A stretch of DNA of 64,000 bases, taken from the NCBI GenBank assembly GCA_947846985.1, contig CANTUZ010000005.1, forward strand, positions 22,230,389 through 22,294,388, written 5' to 3'. The position numbers and the translations under genes were made by a program. This document shows, piece by piece, positions 27,626-40,905 of this stretch (positions are counted from its first letter, which is position 1; each line of letters begins with the position of its first letter). A model generated the notes under the pieces. The model made no database searches. It had not been told where the DNA came from and saw only the letters and a list, made by a program, of their open reading frames with translations. The DNA is from Fratercula arctica (taxonomy: Eukaryota; Chordata; Aves; Charadriiformes; Alcidae).

Positions 27626-29547
27626 CCTCCTGAGCACGCCGTGGAGTTTGTGCTAAGGACTGGCTTTTTTCAGTCATGCCCTGTGCCCCTTGTGTTTCCT
27701 TTTCTTATTAGACACAGTATAAGCAAGACTCACACTTCTTTCATGACTCCGATCTGCAAATAGTCTCGACTTTTTGTTTTCCTATGTGTGTGCTTTGGAA
27801 GGAAGTATTTAGGGATCTCTGATTTGAATATTTTTAATTGCTTTTCCTTGGTCTTTATTTTTTTATTTTTGTAATCATCTTTTTGTCAAGCTATTACAAT
27901 AGTAACCAGGATGAGGACATATATCCAATCTATACAGCACAATAATACATCTTCTTAATACAGCTTAACATGCTACTTGTTTTTCACTTGCTTTGCACCT
28001 TGAGCAGATGTCGTCATTCAGCTGCCTCTGTAGATACAGGCAATAGCTTTACTACTTGTCTGTATAAATGTCATTCAGAACCCATTTGAGGCGGTTTAAT
28101 GTTTTCCCTTTAAAATGGAATATACTCAAGAGGTTTGTGGTATTACATCTGCTAATAACACAGTGTTTCTGGAGTGCCTCAGAGTTATCTCTAGCTGTAT
28201 GTATGTGAAATATTATTCTTTGTTCAGATTTTTCCCCTGACCCTGAAACATTATGATATTCTTTCCTGGAATACTCTTGATTCTGATTAGTTATTAGAGT
28301 ATTTGTGCTGGCAGCTGGACTGAGTCAAATGCAGATTCCTTTCCCTCCACCACAATACCTGTTTAGTATTAGAGGTTTGTCATGGTTACAGCCTCCTGCT
28401 CAAACCTTTTGTTGGTAATGAGCTAGGAACACAACAAAGTTTGGACTCTTTGAAAGCCTTTTAACCTCTTGGTTATTTTCAACGACATTTGATGCAGGGA
28501 TAGAAATATTAAATTTCTACAAATTTTGTGAATATAAGTGCCTAGGAGAGAAGTGTGGCTGAGGGAAGGGCAGGGCAAGCTGTTGCCTGACCTGTTAGCA
28601 GCTTGCCCAGCCACCGCCAGTTTAGGATGGGCTGGCCAGGGGGCAATGCAGGAGACAGGGGTAGTAAAAATGTGGAAAATAATTAGGATATCACAGTGAG
28701 CTTGCTGTGGCTACAGGAAGGAGCTGAGACTATCTGAATATTGGATATTGGGTATCCAACAGGGGTATTGGATTAGGGTTTCATTGGGAATAGAAAGAAA
28801 GGGGCTGGATTGCTTTGCTGATCGTATAGGGAATATGTGGATGTTACAGTCATTGCAGGGAACAAGTATAGGGGACATCAGACATAAATTTGTATGCAAA
28901 CAGGCATTTTTAGTTCTGCTGCTCACAGGGAAACTTGCTTACGGTGATTTTTGCTAGCTATGTTAGTAGAGAGACTTTTTACGTAAAGGAACATCTGAGC
29001 AGAATCTTACAGTTTCATCATAAAGCTCTCCCAAAACTGCCCATCCCCTGTGAACATCTGCCCCAGCAATGTGCAGGGGATCTGGGCACCCGAACTGGTG
29101 TCTGAGCAGCAAAACCTCCTTTGGAGGCCGGGCAGAGCCTGAGGCATAGCCCTTTCTGCTGCCGCCGTGCCTGAACACGGGGCTGTGGGTGGGCACCTGT
29201 GGACATGGCGTCTGGGTAGGCCCCAGCCAGCCTGCTCCTGGCCAGCCTGCTTCCCAGGGAAATCAAAGCTGGATAACCATGAAAACACACCGCAAGAGTG
29301 GGGAAATGCCTTGCTACTGCAAACACAGCAGTCCTCATGGGATGGGGCCGGGCGCTTTGAACTCTCCGGTCCCAGCTCAGCGTGCAGAGCAGGCAGCAAG
29401 TGCTGGCCATGTTCATGTTGAAGGAGGCATTTTGGGGTGACACAACCACATTGGCCACTCTTTGTAGAGCTGTGGTATAAGGAGACTGTCAAAGCAGGCT
29501 GGTGTTGGAAACATAGCCACTGTTTTAAAGCGGCCTATGGAACCTGA

Positions 29548-29606
29548 CTGAAAATAGCTCTAATTTGAGGCTCAGACACCTAAGTCATCTAAGTCTTTTG
29601 GAAATT
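29548..29606. mobile_element. Possible fossil palindromic MITE fragment
   Basis: GAGGCTCAGACACCTAAGTC followed by ATCTAAGTCTTTTGGAAATT resembles amniote elements with repeated CACCTAAGTCACTTAGG arms ending TTTTGAAAAT. It is short and diverged. Confidence 0.38.
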
Positions 29607-31129
29607 GTATTATTTGGTAATAACCTAGTCCGTTTAAGATACTTAAGTCCTCTTCCCTTTAGAAAAATATTCCGTTCCTGTAATAATAACACAAACATGC
29701 TTTGATTATCACGTGTTCCCCTGCTGCAGCTCACCATGGCAATAGGATTACCAGGATGCTGCATGCAGCAGGCTCTTTTGCTTACACACTTAGGGGCAAC
29801 TTCTTGAAAAAGCAGTCCTAAAACTTTCACACTTTACTATGCATCTGAGGGAGACCAGTGCTTCCCTTTTAAAAGTCCCAGCCTACATCCAGTCCTCATC
29901 AACATCTAGTGTTACTTCCTAATGGTAGTAAGAACATGGGGAGCATGTTTAGTGGGTTCTCATAATTTTCCTCTCTGTGGTGCTGTTCCACATTGCCTCT
30001 GTTGTTTGCTATTATTATTAACTTATATTTGCTTCCGGAGGCCCCATTTAGCTCTGTGCTGTTCTGTGCTGGAAACTGCTTATTGTAGTTATTACTGTTG
30101 CCAAACAGTCATGATAAAATGCCCCTCATAAGCCCATTCAGTTTATAAAAATCAAGAGCGTGATGGCTTTACTCTATTGACCTACTTCCTACAAGGGGGA
30201 TTTTATGTATTTGATGTGTAACTCTCCAGGGTTCAGAGAGGGAGCAGCACGACTTCCCTCCATCAAGCCTTAGCTCAGGCCAGCTTCCCTGCATGGAAGA
30301 TTTCCTTACGATGGGTATCTGATGGGAACACAGCGTACATTTTACACCTTTTTTTTCTGTCAGACCATAAGCCAAGATGACTTAGACAAATGCATAAGGA
30401 ACTCCCTCACCTGCAGCACATTCATTATAAATCCACAAGGTTTGTTTGGGGATTGAAGCAAGAAGTTCCTATGATCTGCTGGTCACGCGTCTCTGTTCCT
30501 GCTCTCCTCACAGAGATCAACATTTCAAAAAGATAATCAACAGCCTGACACAACATGGGAAAATCATTCTTGAAAAACCTTTTTGTCACACCAAAAAAAA
30601 GTTGTTCCATGTTTCGGTACTTTTAGCCGATCAGGTTAAATATGTCTAGCATAATTTAACCTGAACTAGGATTTGATGAACAAACTTAAATTAAAATTGA
30701 ACTCATATTTCTAGAAAAATATTCTGTGCTGGTTTGACTTTTTTTTTAATGGATTTTAATCAGTAGAACAGAAATACATAGTATGGAGGAAAAAAACAAC
30801 CTAAATCCTACCACGTATTGCCAAAGTACTGTTGTATTTTTCAGATTGAATTCTTCCAGGTAATCTTTCAAGTAGTTTCATCTACTGCTGTAGCTCTGGG
30901 AACACAATTATTTTACAAGATGTAACTGTAAAAGGACAGAGTGGAGTGTTGTGTTGAAGACTTGGTAAATCAAGAGTTCCTTTTGTTTGATTTTAAATTT
31001 TAACTCCTTTTTACCCTACTAATCAGTGGTGCAAATTCACTTGGACCTGAAAGCTAAATATTTTCTGGCTCATATCTCATGACCTGGAATAAACATAGTG
31101 CAATTGCAGCTTGTTGTCATTTACACTTG

Positions 31130-32000
31130 ATGAAACTAATGCAAGAGGAGTGCAAAATTGATTGGGAAACAGTATTCAGACAACAGCATGTACAGAATGA
31201 TAGTTTAGTTTCAAACTGGAAGAAGGTACCTACTGGTTTCTGCAAGACTTGCTCTGGGTCAATATTTTTATTAATAACTTGGATGATGGAATAGAGAACA
31301 TATTTTTTAAATCTAAAGATGATACCAGGCAGTCAGAGGTGGCAAAGATGCTGAAGGACTACAATTCAAACGGAAATGGGTATGGGAAAGGGATCTGAAA
31401 AAGTAGAAGCAATTCAACAACAATACATGTAAGAAGGTACAGGTAACAGTTTTGAAAAAAAGAATATTGGCATTAATAGCACGTAATGAACTGAAGATGA
31501 ATCAACAGTGTTTTAAAATAGCAAGCACTGACCTAGAACCGAAATGAACAGGATGTTGCATGTAAGATGTTGAAAATAATCATGCCATTCCATGTTCTAT
31601 TAATAAAATATTTTCTGTGTCACTGTATCTGATTTTGAGCACCATACTTCAAAGGAAAAAGAAAAATGGATCAAGCAGACAGTCTGGAGCACAATAGAGC
31701 AACTACTGAAAATGTCGCATATGGAAAAGGATTTTTCTAGTCTGGGTAGCAAAGACCAAGAGGAGATATTGTAAAAACTTACCTTCCTTTGGAAAAGGAA
31801 GGGAATATTCTGTTCTCTGCATGGCTACAATGCAAACAATGTGTCTCGGCTGTAGCAAGGGGGATTGAAATTAAGCATTTGGAAAAATGTTTGAAAGTAA
31901 AATTAATGATGCTCTGCAATAATTTGCCTGGGAAAACTATGGAATCTCAGTGGAAATTCATTAAGAGCACAACAAAGTTCTCCATTTTCTTCTCTTCATA
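31130..32000 (+). mobile_element. Ancient, strongly diverged CR1/L3-like LINE body
   Basis: A series of blocks occurs in the same order as CR1 ORF2: CAAACTGGAAGAAGGTACC, then CAATATTTTTATTAATAACT followed by TGGATGATGGAATAGAG (RT palm), AAAGATGATACCAGG (degenerate FADDTK), GATTTTGAGCACCATACTTC, AGCAAGGGGGATTGAAATTA, and TTTGCCTGGGAAAACTATGG near the C-terminus (NxLPxxxVE). Indels and stops are frequent and no long frame remains. The class is assigned from recall of old amniote CR1 sequences. Both ends are approximate. Confidence 0.7.
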
Positions 32001-33947
32001 AAATCTGCTCTGCAGACACTAATTCTTGCCATTGCACAGACCTGTTAGATGGTGTCAACCAAGGACCAAATCTTTTGTAAATATGGTGAGACATTTCTGT
32101 AGTTTCAGTTGTTTAAGCATAGGGCCTTTAAGCCTTGGGCAACCAAAGAAGGTAACAGAGCTCAGGGCAGGTAGCAAAGAAGCTGATCGAGCTATAATTA
32201 AAAAAGTTATAAACCTGGCAGATTAAAGAGATCTCTTTTTTTAGCGATGCTAGAATATCACAAAACTCTTTCTCATGCTTTGCAGGAACTGGCATTTCAG
32301 GAATTTGTAGAAAGAAGGTCAGAAGATTTTACTGCTGATACAAAAACAATTTCTCAATCAAAGGCAACTACTTTTACTAAAAGCCAGATACATTATGAGA
32401 CAAAAGCATAGGTCTGTGATCACTGGAGCACATGAGCCTGTTTTCCCTTTGGATCTGTGCTGCGAGTCTGGGGAGATGTAAGCTCTGTTTGACACTTTCT
32501 CGGCTGACAAGACATTCAGAACATCATTCTCTGTGCCTCATTTTCTTTTCCCCCTGACCTGCTTTTCTTGTATCTAACAAGTTGCGAGCCTGCCTCTCAC
32601 ACTTTATCTCAGGTGGGGTGCTAACATTTATCAAAAGGTGTTGGAAGTAAATTCTGTGTGAGACCTCTCCCCCTTTGGCAATTTTGTTTGAAACTGGCCA
32701 ATGTTTAAAACAGAGCAGAAGCACACAGACACATATGTACAGTCTGATCCCATGCACTCTGTTTCCATAAGGCATGAGGCAAAAATGCTTTAAGAACATC
32801 TTACTGCTATCTCTGGTACTGGTGGGAGAAATTCTACTCAAATGCCAGTGAAATCATGGCCAAGAAGCTGATGAGATAAAGATCTTTACATCTATGCTAT
32901 GGTTGTATTTTATAGTAGCCATGAAGATTAGTCCTTATCAAAGGAAGAAACCTGAAGTCAGGACTATTGTTTCCTAATGCGTGGAAGTCTGGAGTGTTAC
33001 TGATTGTTACTGTGCTCACAGAGCAATGCAGTATTTATAAAAAGTATAGTAAGCCAAAAGCAATAAATAATGATACCATGAAGCTGATTCAACTCATCAT
33101 CCTTTACTGAAGGCATCTGTAGAGAACGTAAGTGTCCATGCAAGTTGCAGGACAATTGAATTTACAAAAAGAGGCAGAATATCCCTTCCAGCTGCCAAAG
33201 AGTCAAAGACACTTCTGCTACTCTCCATCCAAGCACCTGTATGTGATACTTTAATTCCAACTTCCTACAAACTGTCTTGCTACTTTCAGTGGAAGTAGGA
33301 ATGAAAAATAATAAAAACACATCTTTGTCATTACATTTAATTGATGAGTTATGGCTCTGAATCCATATTGAATAGGGAGGTGTTTGTTTTACAAGAATCC
33401 TTTCCTGACAGTGAGTCCACTTTCAGGTACAATATTCAACAGAGGCAAACACCACAGTATATTGGACTAGGAGAAGGATTTGATGAACTTAGACAAAGAT
33501 GAATGGAAAGAAAAAAAAGAGGGAAAAGAATCTTGCAGGTATGGACTGAGAGAAGAAAGTTGAGGGAAAGAACAAGCTGACACAGGCAGTCAGCACAGAG
33601 CAAAACCTGCCCTTGCAGAACTGCAGGAAGTTTCAGGGGAAATGTGGTATTTGTCAGTTTTTCAGCTGAGGAAATGAGTGACTACCAAACAATTCCTGGA
33701 GATAATAATCTGGAAACTTTCAATTTCAAATAAATCTTCCTTATAAGTAGATTATTATTTTGTAGACCAAATAATGGTCCCTGGGTAATAAGCTGGTGCA
33801 GAACACAGTACTGCATGAGTGGAATTAGCATTTGTACAGCTGGTGGTAAAAGCAAAGCAAAAGGCTAGTCAACATTTCTTCAGGTGATTTTGGAAAGTGA
33901 AAGTAAGTCTTGTGAAAAATGGCAGATAAAAAGCCCAGTAGCCAAGT

Positions 33948-33985
33948 CTCCGTTGATTTCAGTGGAGCAGAATCTGTTCCCGAGC
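33948..33985. mobile_element. Possible MITE core remnant
   Basis: CTCCGTTGATTTCAGTGGAG is itself an imperfect palindrome and is followed by CAGAATCTG, as in the core and end of the palindromic family recognised at 40217. It is too short to be certain. Confidence 0.3.
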
Positions 33986-36420
33986 CAAGAACGCAGCCAA
34001 ATCCAACGTGCAGAGCCAAGCCAAGATGGAGCCTCGGCCTGACGGACTGGCTGACCTTTTCAGTCCTTGCCATCTCTAATAAGACCGTCAACAATAATGA
34101 TACCTAGGGATCAAAATACCCATCTGCTATGAGAAAAGCAGCTGCCTAGATGCTATTTACAAAGAAATGTGTCTAACTTAGCTCTAACTATTTGCCCAAA
34201 TGCAAATGCAAAAGTGCTGTGACTTCCTCTTGGTACAGGGTGGTGGTCAGTATTTCATGAAAAGGGCACTTTCAGCACACTGAGAACAGAGTGCAACACA
34301 CAGAAGCTGCATCACCCAGCAAATTACAGGTATTTGCACTGAGATGGGCAGGAACTAGCTGGACCTGCTTTGGAAAAGGGTTTGGAGACGAGATGGCATC
34401 CAGAGGCCTCTTCCAGAGTAAATTATTCTGTGAATTTCTGAACTGGTGGTTCTGGACAGCTTTATCTCTGTTTACTTCTGGCTCTGTACGCTAGACGCAG
34501 ACAAGATAACACCCAGAGGTTAATAGCCAGCGATTGCTGCTACTGCAGCAATATGGACTGTACTGGTCACAGAGGGTTTCCCCGACCATTGCAGAGATGA
34601 GAGCAATGGTGATTCCAGCCTTTTTAACGCTAACAGACTTAGCACAGCACCCACTCTTCAGACCATCAACTCGTTTCCAGCATTTAGAACAGATAAACAA
34701 ATCCAACTTTAAAGTTCTTTGATTTGAACTGTGACTATTCACTAATAAGACCAAACCTCTTTGGTGAGCTGGAGAAATTAAACTCTGATGCAAACTTTGA
34801 GTTAGCAAAAGGAGGGGGCTTTTAGCAGCTCCAAGCCATACGTGTAAAGATTATGTAAGGTTATTTTAATTTTTCTTTGTGTGCATCTTTTTCTTCTAAA
34901 GATATCAAAAAGCAAGGTTAAGTTTTCTCAGATATGACCACAATCAGAAAACACTGACAGTGTTCCATTGCTTTGAAAGGGGGAATAGCTTTGAAAGACA
35001 TTTCAAAAGATAAAGTTTGAAAAGTAGGCTGCCTTGCCTCTCTCTGGGAGCTTCTGCATGGACACCTAGTAGGAAATCCATTTGGAATCCAGAAACTGGC
35101 ACACTTGCTTGAAAAAGAGAGCCCGTTAATTCTAATTTTAATCAAACTTTCCCTTTATAAAAAGATAGGCAAAAAAGCTGAGGAAAAAGATAATTCATTT
35201 TAAACAAATCCCACTAGTATGCATCTCAAAATCTCTGTAAATTTACATTCTTTATTCTATTATTGCAAATTATTTCAAATAATGAAAACGGTAGGCAAAT
35301 GTTAGAGTGGAACTGTAGAAAAACAATATATAAATTAGTGTACCTTTTCCACAAGATTGTTCTTACATTTACTAATGCTTTTAAAAGTCTGCAGTGACAG
35401 GGTTTTTCTCTGGTTTGATGTGAAGCACTTCTACAAACATGAGACATATCAAAAAGCTTTTGACTGCTTGGACCTGAAGTGTCATTCTTTGTGTTCACAC
35501 TGTGTTTCTCTTGACTCTGATAAAGAATAGGACTGTGTTGGTCCACTTAGATGATTGATGGCTTTAGCTTTCCTAGTGAAATGTGATCTTTTAAGCAGTA
35601 AGCACAGAGTATTGCATGGGCATTGCTGACAAGAGATGTTTGGAAAATAGGAAAGAGGGAAGGGATTGTATTCTTATTTCCTGGATTAAGCAAAACTCTA
35701 CTGTGAAAGTTCTCAAATAGACAGATTGTACTGGTATATTTGGCAGTATTTTTAGCCCAGGGGAAAGACAACACTTGGTGATTCTCTACAGCTTGTACAT
35801 GAAATTGTGAGAAAGAACTGTACTACTTCTTGAAGAGTTGAAGGAATTACAGTATTAGCCAAATGTTAGTAACCTAACTCAAACCAACAGACGATGTAAG
35901 CTGTATTGATTGAAATGCTGACCCTTCTCTCAGCTAAGGTTCAGACCTGCTCTTCCCAGAGCGGGGACATTGGCAGGTCACAGCAAACAGCTCCATTTCC
36001 ACAGCTGTTGGAAAGGAGTCCTCCAAACAACTTAATACCCTCCACCTCCAGAGGAACTTTATTCAAATATAATGTTAATCAGAAAGCTCTTTCCCCCACT
36101 TGACCTCTTTCTCTTGATTAATTCAGTCTCAGAAATGGAGCTGGTTTGTTTTTCATGCCCAGACCAACCTTCTCTTTGTTATTCAATTTATAAATGTGTC
36201 AAATATAATTAAAACTGGCAGAGGCCAAGATTAAATGAAACAAACTGTAAACATTGCTTGTGCTATTTGGTTGATGCAAAGCTTTCACTGTAAAAGGCTT
36301 TTAAATAAATGAATTCAGATTATTGTGCTGCAGGACTGAAACCTTGCTCCAAGTGTTCGAACTTTTCAGGGACACTGTCAGGTCAGCTTAGATTCAAAAC
36401 TTAAAACATGTCTGGGATTC

Positions 36421-36520
36421 TGAAATTGCCTAAGGGAATTAGGTACATGACTTCAACTGAAAGTCAACGTATGATGGGAAGTGAATTGACTTTCAGCAGG
36501 AATTAGATGCCTTTGAAAAG
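36421..36520. mobile_element. Fossil palindromic MITE-like element
   Basis: GCCTAAGGGAATTAGGTAC and GAATTAGATGCCTTTGAAAA flank a visible perfect inverted repeat of 11 bp: CTGAAAGTCAA at 36457-36467 and TTGACTTTCAG at 36486-36496. This resembles an old amniote palindromic family with TTAGGCACCTAA arms and a GAAAGTCAATGGGA core. The family assignment is from memory. Confidence 0.55.
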
Positions 36521-38707
36521 CCTATTCATGTCCTCACAAACAGAGGACCATGTCCTTCATGGAGATAAATTAATGTAACTCCTCTGACACCTACATCCCC
36601 AGCAAAGCATCTGATACACAAATTTTACAAAACCTAAGACTAGCCAAAAAAACCACTAAGAGCTACCTTTACTTGTTTGATTGTATTTTGGTTAGCACTA
36701 AATATTTCCTTTCAATATGCAATAATTATATTATACAATAATGAGATTATTAAGGAGTGGCATAACTATAAGCCCAGCTTCCAAGAAATTAGTCCATTAA
36801 GGGCTTTCAGTTTCAGTCTGCCAGGCTGCAACTTGCATTTTAACCCACTGATTTTAGGGGTCCTCCTGACCTGTTGAGTGCAGATTCAGAGGCCCGGTAC
36901 ACCCAAGGTTTTCCCCAAAACATTTTTGCATTAAAAACCCCACACCTGTATCTCATTAGCTGTCATGCAAATTCATAGCAGGCATTGGGGAAAGTCACTA
37001 ATTTTGAAAGCAAGTTTCTGGCTTGTTGACTGAGATTTTAGTGCTAAGCAATATGGCATTAAAATTTATATTACACATCTTTGAGAATAGATTCCCTGGC
37101 TATTTGACACTATTTCCTCTAATTCCTCATGACTACTTTAAGTAATACAAGGAATGTGATGTTGTCTGTATTTTTATTGTATCTTATTTTTCACACAGGA
37201 TGGGCATTTGTAACTCCTATGCTAAATTCTGTTTATTTTGGCACGTGTATGTTTACATCTCCACATGTTTCATGACTTTAATAAGCTGATGCTACATTAT
37301 GAACTGAACTTTTTGGGATTTCTCTGTCCAATGCCATTAGAAAAAACAACTGTAGTAGTACCATTGGACTGGAGTCAGAAATTTCCCTTTCCGATCTTAA
37401 AGGCCTTCTTATTTATCCCCAGATATTCTCTAAGAATTCTACTGGTCTCCTAGGTAAAGCTACCTCACTCAACGTTCAGCATGGCTTCTAGAGGGGGAAC
37501 TCAATGACAAAGTCAGAGGTCTTTTGGGGACAGGATGACATCATGATACAAGATGGCACAGTCACAGAATGTACTGGTCCTTCATCTCTAAAAAGGCAAT
37601 TCATATCTGAACAGGGATGATTAGACAAAATTAGTGCACTTATTCCCTCTTTATCTTCAGTGGATATGAAATCAGACCACAAAACCGCTGCAGAGAGCCT
37701 TGCAACTGGCAGGCTTGGGTCATGAGGAAGCTAGTGCCTGAGAGAGTAGAAGGTCAGGACTGATCAAAGAAGGCAGAGCTAGCGTACACCAAAGATCTCA
37801 TACAGCCTCGCCCAATCTGTTTGATCAAGACTACATATTAGTCCTTTGCCTTAAGACACGGATGTTTTCAGGTCTATTGAAAATAGCTGATAAAGATTCC
37901 TCTGTGGTTATGAGTAAGTGAGGCTTGGTATAACAGAGACTGGAAAGGAGCAACGTAACTGTCTCATGTCTTGGGAGCAGTTGAAAACATCTGAAGACCA
38001 TCTTAATGATCTGCTACTGGGATGTGTCATATTCTAAAAGCTAAATAATCTCTGTTGAATTGACTAAACAGATTGTAATGTTTTATGTATTTCCCTCAGT
38101 GTATATGTTTTTCTCTCCTTCAATTTGCTTTCTCACCTATTTGCTATGAATATTGCCCTGTGTTTAAACTTCCAGAACCAAATTTTGAAAGCTAATTAGA
38201 TATGGAAGGATTTGAGTGAAAATCCGGTATGGAACCCAGATCCTTCATTAATGATGACACAGAACTATATAATAAATGAAATAAAGAAACTTGCTTGCTT
38301 TGGTTATTTGTCTAAGGTGGTAATGTGCACTGCCTCAATCATCTGGAAAAGGGAGAAGTGTCGAGTAACTTCTCCTGTGTTCAGTGCTCAGCAAAATCTG
38401 ACATTTGCAACTAAGAGTTACTAACTGTCACAAATGGAGAAGTGAGCTGCAGTTTTCAAGACCGTGGCTGTTCTGCCCAGAATGAGAGCCCTGCTTAAGC
38501 AATGAGTCAAGTCCTAAACTCTTTCTGCTAGTTGGCAGCATGAGGAACACTTCTGTAAGGATGAGATGTGGGGGTTACAGGCAGCGAACAGAGGCATTGC
38601 TGAACGAATTTGGAAAGAAGGCTTCAGAGCAGTACTTTTCTCTTTTTATATCCAAGTATTTTTATTCAGTGAGGTTGAGACAGGGAAGGTCTTGGGAGGG
38701 AAAAAAG

Positions 38708-38722
38708 AAAAAAAAAAAAAAA
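38708..38722. repeat. A-rich run
   Basis: 15 A after GGGAAAAAAG. Confidence 0.9.
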
Positions 38723-40160
38723 GGTGTAACAATGCAATGGATCTTGGGTACTATAATATCGTCTAAAATAATTCAGTAGCAATTTGTGCTAATGCATAAC
38801 CCCCCCCTCAGAAACAAGTCAGACTGCTTTTCTCACCAAAGCTAGGGTTTGGGAGCTGATTTGCATTTTACATGGATGCAAATTATGAAGGGATACTATT
38901 AGGGATATTCCACTGCTGCACAGCTGAGTTGATATCAGAATTTGGACTAATGGCTTCAGCTTGAAGCTCTTCTTGTAACTAAGGACAGCAGGTTTGACTT
39001 TTAATTGGGACATTTTAACTGTAATATGCCAAAGAGAGCTTGCAATACTTTTCACTAGTTGAGTTGTTTAATCTAATATCTGGTTTTACTTCATTATATG
39101 AAAGGATTCCAAGAGGTATGTTTTTGTTTTCAAATTCAAATATTGCTTAATATGAGTATTAAAAAGTTATCCTACAGTATTAGGAACCTAAATAAAAGAA
39201 CTTTTGGCCAGACTGAAAAAACAGGGTATGATATTAATTAATACAAATTATACTGAAGAGGCTATCTGTATTGTTCCGAATGAGAGAAATTAGGAACTGC
39301 ATACTGGTGTTTTAAATTCTGTAAAATTGTAGTATTCTGCAGAGTTTTCTAGCTGTGAGAAAACATTTAATCCTGATGCCTGTACTGATCTCTTCACGGA
39401 GAATTGGATTAGGTCCTTTGTGACCAATTCTGCTTATTTACACTTTCATATACCATTTTGCTTTAATGCACTGCATGGTTAAAGGAGAACTGGGAATTAA
39501 GCCCAGTCTTCCTTAAATTCTTGCTAGACTTTATGTTAATTTAATCCCTCATTTCTCCAGTTACCTAATACAAAGTCACTGTCATTAAGGACCACCTTGT
39601 TTCCTGTTTCCGTGTTCTTGTCACTGTTATTATTATTCTCACTGAAGTCTCCTTTCTAGTCATAATGAACACTTGGAGCATTTCATTGAGAAAAATGAGG
39701 ACTTAAACATTTTCTATTTCCCTAATCAAGACCCTGTCATTATCATCACTGAAAGCCAGAAAAACAGGTGAAGAATGACAGAATTACATGAAAGGTAAAA
39801 AGGACACTGCCGAAGTGATTTTGTGATCACAGTCACTTATAATAATACACTGAATGTTGGCATGGCAATCTAATCGCATACTAAAGCCTGTTGTGTAAAC
39901 TCAGTTACTAGTCGCGTTACATAATGCTGATGCTCAATTGCATCAGTCACAATTGAGCGTAATATGAATAGAAATTTGGAAAAGTCTCTGATTGGTATTG
40001 CGGAATAATTCATACAACTCGTCGGTATGACAGTTTTCCATTTAATTTGATATTTTTGAAACAGAAACCCACAGTGATTCAATTCTAGAAGAAAAAGTAG
40101 CCCAGAAAAAAAATCTCATGTTTTACAAATGAAGAGAAGAAAACAAAAGTAGGATAAATT

Positions 40161-40905
40161 TTTATTCTATCACTTTTGACAGTATCCTTTTAAAAGGAAG
40201 ACTAAATTAAATTCTAAAGGCCAAATTCTCTTCTCATTGACATCACAATAGCTCCAGAGCAGTCCTACCAACCTTCATAGAATTACTCCAGATTTACAAA
40301 ATACTAATGTCAGCAGAAGCTGGCTTTTCAAGCCTAGCTGTTTCACAACAGGAATACATTTTAAGAAGTGATATATAAAAGAAAATAGTTTGGTTTTTTA
40401 ATTCCATTAAATTAGATTTGCAATATCACAGAGAAGGGCTGATTCGTCCTTTCGTCTCAGATAAGCTACTTTCAAAGAACAGGTATGAGGAGAGTAAGAC
40501 AGAAAGCTCAGAACAATTATTGAATTAAGAATGTGTTCAGTAGACACACTTGTTTTTTTCCCATAGCACAGATTTCTTATCCTGAAATCTGTATTTCACA
40601 TAAATGGAGGAGAACAGGCTATGGAAAATTGATCTGAAGGCTGAATTAAATTTCTCCTGCAGTGACCTGTTTGAGGAACAGAAGGAAGGTGAAGAAGGAA
40701 GGCTGAGACTGCTGTAATTCAAAGATCAAACACACTAAGCGACAGCCCCAAAAAAGCGTCAGAGGTCTTCCAACAGGAGGTATGCCGTTCACATCCATCC
40801 TACCCTCAGGTGACACTCTCTCCCTAGCTATTTCCACTTGATTCACGTTGTTTCTATACTTGTTGAAATGGTTCACACTGTTTCACTGTTATTACTGTTA
40901 TTATT
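40161..40905 (-). other. KCNK13: Probable KCNK13 3' UTR with candidate poly(A) signal
   Basis: Below the TAA stop, the first clear AATAAA on the minus strand is at 40166-40161 (TTTATT on the plus strand). It is followed in the transcript direction by a T/GT-rich stretch (TTTTGTTTTCTTCTCTTC), which is a plausible downstream element. This gives a 3' UTR of about 745 bases. A weaker ATTAAA occurs near 40400. The UTR would include the palindromic fossil at 40217-40324. The real cleavage site is inferred, not seen. Confidence 0.4.
40217..40324. mobile_element. Fossil palindromic MITE-like element in KCNK13 3' UTR
   Basis: The segment starts GGCCAAATTCTCTTCTCATT and ends CAGCAGAAGCTGGC, so its ends are imperfect inverted repeats. 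The middle contains ATTACTCCAGATTTACA. This order resembles a palindromic non-autonomous DNA transposon family common in turtles and crocodilians, in which a GGCCAAATTCTG end is followed by a 'GGATTTACACCAGTGTAA' core. The family match is from memory and the copy is strongly decayed. Confidence 0.55.

Larger units (their letters stand above)
25061..31129. other. Intergenic, no gene seen
   Basis: 25140-25600 is C-rich, low-complexity sequence that opens frames on both strands without conserved motifs. 26000-27350 is AT-rich and could hold conserved non-coding sequence. 29000-29450 is moderately GC-rich. No gene is recognised. Confidence 0.55.
32001..40160. other. Region 3' of KCNK13, no gene seen
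   Basis: AT-rich non-coding sequence with two MITE-like traces and an A-rich run. No exon of another gene is recognised. The neighbour expected on this side from mammalian synteny (PSMC1) is not visible. Confidence 0.55.
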
